From positions 780,112 through 844,111 of the forward strand of contig CBDBIN010000045.1 in assembly GCA_965206125.1 (NCBI GenBank): DNA of 64,000 nt, in the 5' to 3' direction. The position numbers and the translations under genes are program-made. This stretch comes from CAXWPM01 sp965206125 (GTDB taxonomy: Bacteria > Acidobacteriota > Terriglobia > 20CM-2-55-15). The notes beneath the pieces are model-generated. The model did not search any database. It saw only the letters and a program-made list of their open reading frames with translations, and was not told the origin of the DNA. Shown in pieces: positions 18,018-26,061 of the stretch; the first letter of the stretch is position 1, and each line of letters starts with the position of its first letter.

Positions 18018-18548
18018 GTGGAACGCATGATTGCCAAGCTCCTCGAGGATTTCGAGAACGGACACATGAACCGCCGCCAGCTCATTCAGAGCCTGGCCCT
18101 CTCCGCCGCCGCAGTGTCCGCCGCCGGCGCCGCTGGCTCACCGACAACTCAGTCTGGCGGCTTCAAGACAATTAGCGTGGATCACATTTCCTACCAGGTC
18201 GCCGATTACACAAAAACTCGGGACTTCTACGCCGATCTGATGGGGATGACCGTCGCCGGAGACAACGGAACCAACCAATGCCAACTAACGTTCGGCGATT
18301 CTCTTCTTATCGCTCGCAATCGCCGCGATAGCGCAGGTTCAGGCCCGACGGTGGACCACATGTCGTACAAGATCGAAGATTGGGACACCGACCGTGTGCG
18401 GACGGAGCTGGACCGCCGTGGCCTGGAACCGCGTCTGGACAGAGGACCCGGTGGAACCTATGCGAGTTTCCACGTGGCGGACCCGGATGGATACGACGTT
18501 CAGATTAGCGGCGAGTTGAAGCCGGGAGATTCTTTGTACGAAGGATGA
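18018..18548 (+). CDS. VOC (glyoxalase-like) family protein with Tat-like leader
   Basis: 176 residues. The leader contains NRRQLIQSLALSAAAVSAAGAAG, a twin-arginine type signal. One vicinal-oxygen-chelate domain follows (VDHISYQVADYTKTRDFYADLMGM ... VDHMSYKIED ... HVADPDGYDVQISGE). Two metal-ligand positions carry His, but the final acidic ligand position reads Gln (DVQIS), so metal binding may differ from glyoxalases and dioxygenases. The GTG at 18018 is chosen because GGAGG stands 8 nt upstream; ATG 18027 is the alternative. No operon partner. Substrate unknown. Confidence 0.8.
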   Translation: MERMIAKLLEDFENGHMNRRQLIQSLALSAAAVSAAGAAGSPTTQSGGFKTISVDHISYQVADYTKTRDFYADLMGMTVAGDNGTNQCQLTFGDSLLIARNRRDSAGSGPTVDHMSYKIEDWDTDRVRTELDRRGLEPRLDRGPGGTYASFHVADPDGYDVQISGELKPGDSLYEG

Positions 18549-18573
18549 CTAGTGTCCTGTGCTGAAAGTAAAG

Positions 18574-18644
18574 CTGTAGCGGCGCTCTATTGAGCGCAGA
18601 GTCCGGATTCGCTCGATTCCGGCGGTCATAGACCGCCGCTACAG
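18574..18644. repeat. REP-like palindromic element, family A, copy 2 (full)
   Basis: A 71-bp element bounded by perfect 11-bp inverted ends (CTGTAGCGGCG and CGCCGCTACAG). It encloses two small hairpins: GGCGCTC/GAGCGC (18581-18597) and GGCGGTC ATA GACCGCC (18621-18637). It lies between the convergent VOC and amidase genes. Confidence 0.72.
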
Positions 18645-18698
18645 AGAATGGTCGATGATCAATGGGTAGATCGGGCTTTCGCGACAGGCGGGTAGTCC

Positions 18699-19982
18699 TT
18701 ACTCCGGGTCTTCCGGCCGCTGCCGGTGGAAGTCCGTGACGGCCTGGTAGGCCGCAACGACGGCAAAGAGCCGTTCTTCACCGAACGGTGGCGCGGCCAG
18801 CACGGCGCCCCGGGGGCGACGACGCCCGGAGTCCTCGTGGATGTCGAAGCCGATCGGCATGCACATCAACGGCAGGCCGGTGCCGTCGAAAGCGCCGGTC
18901 GAACTCGTCAGCACGACATCACACTGGTTGAACAGCTGCGTAAGCATGCGCTCGAGGAGAAGATGTCTGGCCTGTTGCACTTTCACGTAGGTATCGGCGC
19001 TTTGGAACATGCCGTTGAGAAACCGCGGAAGCCGATCCGCGAAGTTCCGCACGTCCTTCCGGAGATGCTCGATGAAGAAAGCCGTGGGATCGCCGTGCGA
19101 GGTGCCGAACGGGTTCGACGTGAGCTCATCCCATTGGTCCGGCAGGGTCATGTCCGGGACGATCGTGACGGACGGATTCCGTTCCAACTCGGTGACCAAC
19201 TCACCTCGGAGTTCATTCGTCCGCTCGTTGTTGGACGCGAGATAATCGGGCCAGATGCCGATCCGCGTGGGCCAGCGGACGCGCGGTCGTTCTCCCCCGA
19301 ACGGCGTCGCGGCCAGGGCGTAATTCGGCGGCGGGGGCAGCCCCAGCGTCCTCGGATCGTTGGGATCAGCCACGGCCAGCGTCTGTAACACGATTGCCGC
19401 GTCCAGGGCGTTACGCGCCATCGGACCGACATGGTCCCGGGTCAGGCTGAGCGGGATGATCCCGTGAAGGGAGATACGTCCGAAAGTCGGCTTGATGCAC
19501 GTCAGTCCCTGGGCGTTGCCGGGTCCAAGAACCGAACCTCCGGTCTGCGTGCCGAAGCCCGCAACGGCCAGCCGGCCCGCAACGGCTGTCCCTGTCCCTG
19601 AAGACGACCCGGCGGGACTGACAGACGGGTCGTTGGGCACCCAGGCGTTTCTTGTCGTCGGAATCGTCGTGCCGTACTGCCGGGCACGGCCGCCCGCCAG
19701 GTTTCCCATCTGCGCTTTCCCCACTACCAGGGCGCCTGCGGCTCGCATCAGCGAAACGGCTGTCGCGTCGTAGTCGGGTTGGAAACCCTCGAAAACGAGC
19801 GAGCCGCCCTCGGTCAGCAGATCCGAAGTGTAGAAATTGTCCTTCGGTGCGAAACAGATCCCGCGCAGAGGAGCGTTCGGGCCGTCGGGCGGAATGCGCT
19901 CAGCCAGGGAGAGAAGGTCTTCCCGTGACGGTCGGGCGGCGTACGCCTGGTAGATGGCGTCGAAGGCCTCTATCCGATCCAC
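18699..19982 (-). CDS. Amidase signature family enzyme, main part (upstream part in another frame)
   Basis: Contains the Ser-cisSer-Lys machinery of the amidase family: Lys in FAPKDNF, the glycine/serine loop SPAGSSSGTGTAVA and the nucleophile Ser in GTQTGGSV. It would hydrolyse an unidentified amide. The open frame begins with GTG at 19982 inside the usual N-terminal helix (DRIEAFDAIYQ). The same frame reads NGTLAPSDLVDAYV immediately upstream, and the preceding residues including a Tat signal lie in the next frame at 20027-20256. One extra base in the CCGGCAATGG stretch (20021-20026) explains the break. This is either a true frameshift mutation or an assembly error. Confidence 0.88.
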   Translation of the reverse strand: MDRIEAFDAIYQAYAARPSREDLLSLAERIPPDGPNAPLRGICFAPKDNFYTSDLLTEGGSLVFEGFQPDYDATAVSLMRAAGALVVGKAQMGNLAGGRARQYGTTIPTTRNAWVPNDPSVSPAGSSSGTGTAVAGRLAVAGFGTQTGGSVLGPGNAQGLTCIKPTFGRISLHGIIPLSLTRDHVGPMARNALDAAIVLQTLAVADPNDPRTLGLPPPPNYALAATPFGGERPRVRWPTRIGIWPDYLASNNERTNELRGELVTELERNPSVTIVPDMTLPDQWDELTSNPFGTSHGDPTAFFIEHLRKDVRNFADRLPRFLNGMFQSADTYVKVQQARHLLLERMLTQLFNQCDVVLTSSTGAFDGTGLPLMCMPIGFDIHEDSGRRRPRGAVLAAPPFGEERLFAVVAAYQAVTDFHRQRPEDPE

Positions 19983-20026
19983 GTAGGCATCGACGAGATC
20001 CGAAGGCGCGAGCGTCCCATTGCCGG

Positions 20027-20256
20027 ATGAGCGTCATCGTTTCCGACAACGTCAGCTCGGTCAGATCGTCAAGCGCTTGAGGACTGACCGAGCGCGCGAA
20101 GGCCTCTTCGGACACGTTTGGAGCTCGGGTGCGTGCAAGGGCCGGAATCTCTCCAAGGAGCGTACCCGTCGCCGACGCCGACGACACCCAGGCCATCCTG
20201 TTGAGGAACCATCGGCGGGAGACGTTCCGGTCCTGAGGTGGAGGCGTACGACCCAT
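20027..20256 (-). pseudogene. N-terminal part of the frameshifted amidase, with Tat signal
   Basis: Starts at ATG 20256, 3 bp after the stop of the small upstream ORF. It encodes a twin-arginine signal (VSRRWFLNRMAWVSSASA), a mature start RAPNVSEEAF and then LDDLTELTLSETMTLIR, the typical amidase N-terminal helix. Removing one base at 20021-20026 joins it to NGTLAPSDLVDAYVDRIEAFD in the main amidase frame and would restore a protein of about 518 residues exported through Tat. Read without correction, the frame continues to 19900 with unrelated sequence. Confidence 0.75.
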
Positions 20257-20259
20257 CGG

Positions 20260-20523
20260 CTATTCTTCTTCGGTCCAGGCCGTGAACGGAGCCGGGAAAG
20301 GTTGGGGAAGCGTGAACTGGGGATCGATCTGGAAGTCCGCCGCGACCACGTCCTGTCTGAGAATGGACCGGGCGTTACGGAGCAGGCGCTCCTGATCCAT
20401 GGGCGCCTCTTCGTCCGAGACGGGCAGTACGGATATGTCGACACCGAGCAGTGCGTACCTGGTACGGATGAAGGTGTCTAGTTCTTCGTCGGTGGGAGGC
20501 TCCGGAGGGATCGGGTTCTGCAC
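20260..20523 (-). CDS. Small acidic protein coupled to the amidase
   Basis: 87 residues starting with GTG at 20523, 4 bp after the ankyrin-2 stop codon, and ending 3 bp before the amidase ATG. The sequence is rich in acidic residues and proline (PIPPEPPTDEELDTFIRTRYALLGVDISVLP, split by a conserved-looking turn) and ends FPAPFTAWTEEE. No signal or membrane segment. Its position suggests an amidase accessory or leader-type partner, which is only an inference. I do not recognise a family. Confidence 0.6.
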   Translation of the reverse strand: MQNPIPPEPPTDEELDTFIRTRYALLGVDISVLPVSDEEAPMDQERLLRNARSILRQDVVAADFQIDPQFTLPQPFPAPFTAWTEEE

Positions 20524-20527
20524 CGAT

Positions 20528-22126
20528 TCACTGATCCACGGTCTTGACGACACAGGTGGAAGCCCGGCAGTAGTCCGAGTTTTCCGAACCCAACATCTCG
20601 AGAAATTCCACGGTCTCGGGATATTGCATGTTGTGCGCCTTAGGTCCGTTAGCCATGTCCGCCACCGTGTCACCGGTTCCGTCGACTTCCTCGTCAGCCC
20701 GACCTGCTCCACCGAAGATCTTATTGGCGCGAGCATTGATATCCGCACCGGCTGCGATCAGATAGAGGATCAGGTCATGCTCGACTGTCAGTGCGGCGCC
20801 GTGCAGTGGCGTATACCCGTCTTTGTCCGGCAGGTTCACGTCAGCCCCGGTTGCCTCCACGAGGTAGCGGACGGCGTCGAGCCGGGCGTCGGGAGCAAAA
20901 TGGGTGACCTGCGGTTCGAAGCCAAAACCCGCGGCAGCCAGAAGCGGTGACGCGCCACCCTTGGTCGGAATGGCCGGGTTTGCGCCGGCAGCGAGAAGGA
21001 GTTTCATCGCGGGCACATCATTCGCTTTTGCCGCAAGCCAGAAAGCCGTCCCACCGATCGGCCGAATCCAGTCCCCATGGTTCGTCCGGTACAGCGGTTT
21101 CTTTTCGAGCCGTCGGTCGGGCTCCGCTCCGTTCTCGAGGAGCGCGGCAACCAGATCCAGATAGTCGGTCTGCTCTTCTTCGATACTCGGCGCCGGATAC
21201 CAGGTACGCTCCGCCCACCGCGCGTCGATCGTCGCGTACAGCGGCGCCACTCCGTCCTTATTGGCCAGGTTGGGATCGGCGCCTTGTTGGAGGATGAAAG
21301 CGGCGACGTCGAGGCTGGAGTTGATGATTGCGGCATTCAATGGGCTGGCGCCATCCGAAGCTGCCACCAGGTCCACGTCGGCACCTGCGTCGACCAACTC
21401 TCTGGTGACGTCCAGGTGGCCTTCCCGAGCCGCAAAGTGCAGCGCGCTCAAGCCCCCAGAGAACCGCTCTTCACGATCCTCACGAACCATCGCGTTGCCG
21501 TCTTCGTCACGGTAACGATCCCGCCAGGGGATGACCTCCGACAGTTTCGTCAGTGCATTGGGATCGGCGCCCGCCGCCCCAAGCATGCGGACGACGTCAG
21601 CCCTGCCCCTTGCTGCGGCGAACATCATAGCCGTCTGCTCGGTCGTCGTGTCGGCGGCGTTCACGTCAGCGCCTTGGGCGAGCAGTAACTCTACGGCATC
21701 GGTCTTACCCGAAGCCGCGGAATACATCAGCGGCGTCGTGCCGTTCGCATCCGGTGCATTCGCATCGCTACCTGCCTCTAACAGCAACTCGAGCATATCG
21801 GCGTTGCCGTTCTTCGAAGCCATGAGCATTGGGGTCAGGTCACCCAGGCGGGTCTCTACACCAACGTTCGCGCCGGCTTCGATCAGCAAACGGGCCATCT
21901 CGAGGTCTTCGCGGTATGCAGCCCAGTGCAGGGCCGTGGTGCCGTCTCCCTGCGGAGCGTTCACATCCGCACTCCGACCGAGTAGCGATCGCACGGACTC
22001 AATGTCGCCCCGCATGGCCGCATCGGCGATAGGAGCATCCACCGCGCCGCCGTATGCGATGGCCGGTCCGGCCGCGACGGTCAGCAGTACCACCAATAAC
22101 GCAAGGATCGTGCCTTTCCCGAACAT
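20528..22126 (-). CDS. Exported ankyrin-repeat protein, cassette 2
   Basis: 532 residues from ATG 22126, chosen because GAAGGA lies 7 nt upstream; an open frame extends to 22189. The signal peptide is MFGKGTILALLVVLLTVAAGPAIA. About eleven ankyrin units follow, including TALHWAAYREDLEMARLLI and TPLHGAALTVEHDLILYLI. A longer non-ankyrin stretch around YRDEDGNAMVRED interrupts the array in the same place as in cassette 3. The tail is LGSENSDYCRASTCVVKT. The gene follows DUF1552-2 after a spacer containing a perfect palindrome. Confidence 0.88.
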   Translation of the reverse strand: MFGKGTILALLVVLLTVAAGPAIAYGGAVDAPIADAAMRGDIESVRSLLGRSADVNAPQGDGTTALHWAAYREDLEMARLLIEAGANVGVETRLGDLTPMLMASKNGNADMLELLLEAGSDANAPDANGTTPLMYSAASGKTDAVELLLAQGADVNAADTTTEQTAMMFAAARGRADVVRMLGAAGADPNALTKLSEVIPWRDRYRDEDGNAMVREDREERFSGGLSALHFAAREGHLDVTRELVDAGADVDLVAASDGASPLNAAIINSSLDVAAFILQQGADPNLANKDGVAPLYATIDARWAERTWYPAPSIEEEQTDYLDLVAALLENGAEPDRRLEKKPLYRTNHGDWIRPIGGTAFWLAAKANDVPAMKLLLAAGANPAIPTKGGASPLLAAAGFGFEPQVTHFAPDARLDAVRYLVEATGADVNLPDKDGYTPLHGAALTVEHDLILYLIAAGADINARANKIFGGAGRADEEVDGTGDTVADMANGPKAHNMQYPETVEFLEMLGSENSDYCRASTCVVKTVDQ

Positions 22127-22183
22127 GTGTCGTTCCTTCAAGAGCTGTTGGCTTTTAGCCTTTGGCTTCAAATGAGATCCAAT

Positions 22184-22201
22184 AGCCAATAGCTATTGGC
22201 T
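22184..22201. repeat. 18-bp perfect palindrome in the DUF1552-ankyrin spacer of cassette 2
   Basis: AGCCAATAGCTATTGGCT, flanked by further TTGGCT and AGCCTTTGGC units between 22146 and 22203. The homologous spacer of cassette 3 (27690-27781) carries more such units. It could be an RNA hairpin that separates expression of the two genes, or a repeat array. Confidence 0.55.
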
Positions 22202-22212
22202 AATGACCTGTG

Positions 22213-23583
22213 TCAGATCGAATACGTCGCCGTACTGTCGCCGACGCTTTCGACATCGACACCCAGGCTGTGCATCGTGGTCAGCAGCGCATTCGCCTGC
22301 GGCGCGTCATCAGCGGCCCGGACGTGGGTATTGCCCTGCACCCTTCCGGAAGCGTGACCCATCAGGACCACGGGAACACGCTTATGACCATGAATGTTGC
22401 CGTCTCCCATCGGGCTGCCGTAGAAGACCAGCGAGTGGTCGAGCAGGTTCCCGTCACCGTCGGGAGTGTTTTTGAGCTTGTCGATCAGATGCTTGAGCAT
22501 CGTGACGTGATGGCGATTGATCTTCGCGAAGTCCTCAATCATCTCGGGCTTCTGCTGGTGGTGCGAGGCCGAGTGGAACGGGGTATCGCTACCGCTCTCG
22601 GGGAATGTCCGCGGGCTGACATCACGGGCCATCTTGAGGGTGGACACGCGAGTAACGTCCGCCGAGAAGGCCAGCACCTGCAGGTCGAACATGAGCTTGA
22701 TGTGCTCTTCCCAGGAATCCGGCACGCCGACCGGCGCATCCGGCAATTCCCGTTCCGCCCCGGAGGCGTTGTATTCCTCGATCCTCTGGATTCGGCGTTC
22801 GATCTCCCGGACATTTTCAAGATAGTCATCGAGTCGATTCTGATCCGCCTGTCCGATATCGGTCCGAAGCCGAGCTACGGAGTTCGTGATGCGATCGAGG
22901 ATGCTCCGGTTGACCTGCTGCCGGGCTACACGTTCTTCAGGGGTGCCGCCGGTTCCGAACAGCTCTTCGAACGCCAGGCGTGGGTCCTGAATCATCGGCA
23001 GCGGGGTCGTCGGCGACGCCCAGCTAAGCGTGTCCATGTAAACGCAGCTGTAGTGGTAGCCGCAGGCGCCGGAGGTGTCCTGGTTCTCAATGCTGAGGTT
23101 GATCGATGGCAGCGGTGTGTCCTGACCAAACTTCTGGGCGTACATCTGATCGATTGACGTTCCGTTGTAGACGTCTGACCCCTCGGTCTGCTTCGGGTGC
23201 GCTCCGGTCAGGAACACGGCGCTCGAACGAAAATGGTCGGCTCCGACCTCTTCCGCCGTCATAGGATCCGCCTGACCGCAATCCGTGTTGCTGATGATCG
23301 TCATGTAGTCGCGGTACGACTCCAGTGGTTCGAGGATCTGGGTGACGTCGAAATCGTGGCCCTCGGCCGCGGGTGCCCAGAGGTTTTTCTCGGTCCCGTA
23401 CATCGTGCTGCCCGAATTGCCGTGAACGATCTCAATGGCCGCGAAACGGCTCCTTGGAGCCGCGGCCGTCTGTGCCAGCGCGGTCCGTGCGGGCACCATG
23501 GATTCGAGCAAGGGCAAGGCAACAACTACCCCCGCGCCCTTTAGCATCGTTCGTCTGGAAATGTTCTTCCTGGTGATGAACAT
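22213..23583 (-). CDS. DUF1552 family protein, Tat-exported, cassette 2
   Basis: 456 residues, exactly the same length as the cassette 1 and 3 copies. The Tat signal contains ISRRTMLKG followed by AGVVVALPLLESMVP. It has the same EIVHGNSGSTMYGTEK insertion region, the conserved HPKQTEGSDVYNGTSIDQ and YHYSCVYMDTLSWASPTTPLP segments, SASHHQQKPE, and a C-terminus ending GDSTATYSI, where the usual Gly after Thr is replaced. AAGGAGAG precedes the ATG. It lies 57 bp downstream of the cassette 2 cytochrome gene. Confidence 0.9.
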   Translation of the reverse strand: MFITRKNISRRTMLKGAGVVVALPLLESMVPARTALAQTAAAPRSRFAAIEIVHGNSGSTMYGTEKNLWAPAAEGHDFDVTQILEPLESYRDYMTIISNTDCGQADPMTAEEVGADHFRSSAVFLTGAHPKQTEGSDVYNGTSIDQMYAQKFGQDTPLPSINLSIENQDTSGACGYHYSCVYMDTLSWASPTTPLPMIQDPRLAFEELFGTGGTPEERVARQQVNRSILDRITNSVARLRTDIGQADQNRLDDYLENVREIERRIQRIEEYNASGAERELPDAPVGVPDSWEEHIKLMFDLQVLAFSADVTRVSTLKMARDVSPRTFPESGSDTPFHSASHHQQKPEMIEDFAKINRHHVTMLKHLIDKLKNTPDGDGNLLDHSLVFYGSPMGDGNIHGHKRVPVVLMGHASGRVQGNTHVRAADDAPQANALLTTMHSLGVDVESVGDSTATYSI

Positions 23584-23640
23584 GATCCGGCTCTCCTTGT
23601 GATTATCCAGCGATCTTCAGAAACTCGCCTGAATTCTACC

Positions 23641-26025
23641 TTATCTGCCCTCGGCTGCCTCAATAGAACTTGGGCTCTCCAGCCTCATCTGAAACGGCGT
23701 GCTCTCGATGATGCTCATAATAAAGGCCGAGAAAGCGTTTCCCTCCTCGGACGCAGACCCCGCGATGGACCGGACGGTCGGCATGTCCCGGTAGTCCAAC
23801 ACCCTACCGAGGGCGTAGGAAAGGAGCTTTTCGGTAAAGCTTCCGAGAAAAGCATCGGAACGGCCTACGATAGCCTCGCGGAGGCTACTCGGACCGTCCA
23901 GTTCGGTCCCGTCATACATCCGGGAACCCGCGTCGATCCGGAAACCGCCGTCCGTCGCGCGCCAGTACCCGATGGCATCGAAGTTCTCCAGCGTCAATCC
24001 AATGGGGTCCATGATCTGGTGGCACGCGTTGCATGCCGGGTTTTCGCGGTGCGCGACCATTCGGTCGCGAACGGTCAGCACGGCTTCGTTATTGACGCTT
24101 TCCTCGAACGGCGGCACGACCGGGGGAGGAAGCGGCGGAGGTGAGCCGAGCAGAACTTCCAGCACGTACTTTCCGCGCGCGACCGGCGAAGTCCGGTTCG
24201 ACAGCGAAGTCACTGCCAGTACGGCTCCTTTGCCCAGCAGTCCGAACCGGTTCGGATCCTCCAGGGATACTCTGCGGAAGCGGCTCCCCACGATGTCGGG
24301 AATCCCGTAGTGAGTGGCGAGCGGTTCGTTGACGAACGTATAGTCCGCGGTGAGCAGATCGAGTACGCTTCGATCCTCTCGCACGATCGTATCAAACAGG
24401 AGCTCGACCTCCCGCTTCATCGATCGCGCCAGGTTCCTTGTGAACTCGGGAAACAGCGTTCCCTCCGGATGAACCTCTTCAATGCTGGTCAGCCTCAGCC
24501 ACTGCATCGCGAAGTTTGTCGCCAGCGTCTCGGAACGGGGATCGGCCAACATGCGCCTCACCTGCTCGGCGAGGACTCCCTCCTCGTGAAGCCCGCTTTG
24601 ACTCGCGATCTCGATCAGTTCGGCGTCAGGCGCAGAGTTCCACAGGAAGTACGACAACCGAGAAGCCAGTTCCAGATCGCTGACGCGGAAGCTATCACCG
24701 GATCCGACACCGGCGGGAACGCGCTCGAAACGGAAGACGAACTCGGGCATGGCTATGAGCGTCTGCACGGCCGTTCGGATTCCGGTTTCGAAGTCACCTC
24801 TCCCGACGCCCATCCCGTACATGAACATCAATTCTTCGAGATCCGCCGGCGTCGCAGGTCGTCGGAAGGCCTGGGTTGCAAGACTCGAAAGGATCTCCCG
24901 CGCGCAGGGTCCCTCCTCACTCGCATCGGTCGGGTAACACGTGAAGATTTTCCGGCGGCTGTCGGTATCGGACACGCCCGTGACCTTCAGCGGCCCCGTA
25001 ATGGTGAACGTCCTCAGGTGGGGCGGCAGTGAGGTTCCGAAGTTCCTGCCGTAATCGAGATCCACCAGCGTCTGCTCCACGACCCGATAGGGGTCCTCGC
25101 CGGCACCCTCGTACTTGGACACGAACGCCGCCGAAACCCGGCGCGCTCCAGCCTGGATTTCGATCGCATCCGTCACCATCACGCCATCGCTGAGTTCGTT
25201 CATCAGCGGATCGATCGTGAACACGACAACTCGCTCCCCGTCGATGGAAATCTCGAGTTCCTGGTACTGCAACGATTCCGGCAGCTCTCGGCCGATGAGG
25301 TCTCCGGTATCGACGTACCAGAGCTTCATCTGGAAAGCGTATTCGCCGTCGGCCGGGAAGTTATGAATGACGGACATCCCTCCTCGTGTCCCGAACGGGG
25401 TGCCCTCGACGTGCCGCATCTGGTTGACGACTTTAGGGACATCGTATTGCTTGACGGCGACAACGGCCTCCGGGTCTCCGACCGCAAGGCGCGCGATTGT
25501 GTCGGCAGCGCGGACGTACGCCTGCATGAGTGCCGGCGTCACGGTCAGCGCCTCAGACATGTTGTCGAAACCACCCGTGCGGCCATCGGGCGGGAGCAGC
25601 GCCGCAACATCCACGTCGAGACTGAGCAGATCTCGGATCGAGTTGCGGTACTCCTTGCGGTTCACCCGGTGAAGGTCAGGCGCGCTGACGTTGGGGTTGT
25701 CGGCGGCAACCCGATCGATCCGGGCTTCCAGTCCAGCGGCAAGGTTTCTGAGCGAGTCCTCGTCGGGTCTGGGCGCGCCTGCCGGGGGCATCATGCCGGC
25801 CCGCAGCTTTCGGATAACTTCCTCCGCCTGTCGGGCGTTAGCGGCGGGGTTCGCCACATCAATTTCGCTCCACGAGAAGCCGCCCTCTCTCAGGGCATCA
25901 TTGTGGCAGTAGGCACAGTACTCGCCAACCAGGGCCTCGTGGGATTCGACGGATGACCCCTGACCGTAGGCCACGGGGGCCAGCGCGAAGATAACCGGGC
26001 CTATAGCGGCCAACATCGCTCTCAT
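23641..26025 (-). CDS. Exported diheme DUF1592-type protein, cassette 2
   Basis: 794 residues with signal MRAMLAAIGPVIFALAPVAYG. First haem site CAYCHNDALREGG near residue 37, second haem site CNACHQIMDPIGLTLENFD near 665. The same domain series is present as in cassette 1, including HRVNRKEYRNSIRDLLSLDVDVAALLPPDGRTGGFDN and PPLPPPVVPPFEE before the second haem. AGGAG lies upstream of the ATG. Only 36 bp separates it from the stop of the cassette 3 ankyrin gene, so cassettes 3 and 2 probably form one transcription unit. Confidence 0.9.
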   Translation of the reverse strand: MRAMLAAIGPVIFALAPVAYGQGSSVESHEALVGEYCAYCHNDALREGGFSWSEIDVANPAANARQAEEVIRKLRAGMMPPAGAPRPDEDSLRNLAAGLEARIDRVAADNPNVSAPDLHRVNRKEYRNSIRDLLSLDVDVAALLPPDGRTGGFDNMSEALTVTPALMQAYVRAADTIARLAVGDPEAVVAVKQYDVPKVVNQMRHVEGTPFGTRGGMSVIHNFPADGEYAFQMKLWYVDTGDLIGRELPESLQYQELEISIDGERVVVFTIDPLMNELSDGVMVTDAIEIQAGARRVSAAFVSKYEGAGEDPYRVVEQTLVDLDYGRNFGTSLPPHLRTFTITGPLKVTGVSDTDSRRKIFTCYPTDASEEGPCAREILSSLATQAFRRPATPADLEELMFMYGMGVGRGDFETGIRTAVQTLIAMPEFVFRFERVPAGVGSGDSFRVSDLELASRLSYFLWNSAPDAELIEIASQSGLHEEGVLAEQVRRMLADPRSETLATNFAMQWLRLTSIEEVHPEGTLFPEFTRNLARSMKREVELLFDTIVREDRSVLDLLTADYTFVNEPLATHYGIPDIVGSRFRRVSLEDPNRFGLLGKGAVLAVTSLSNRTSPVARGKYVLEVLLGSPPPLPPPVVPPFEESVNNEAVLTVRDRMVAHRENPACNACHQIMDPIGLTLENFDAIGYWRATDGGFRIDAGSRMYDGTELDGPSSLREAIVGRSDAFLGSFTEKLLSYALGRVLDYRDMPTVRSIAGSASEEGNAFSAFIMSIIESTPFQMRLESPSSIEAAEGR

Positions 26026-26061
26026 TGCTACAACTCCTGCTTACTCAGCAGCCCGTGGCCG

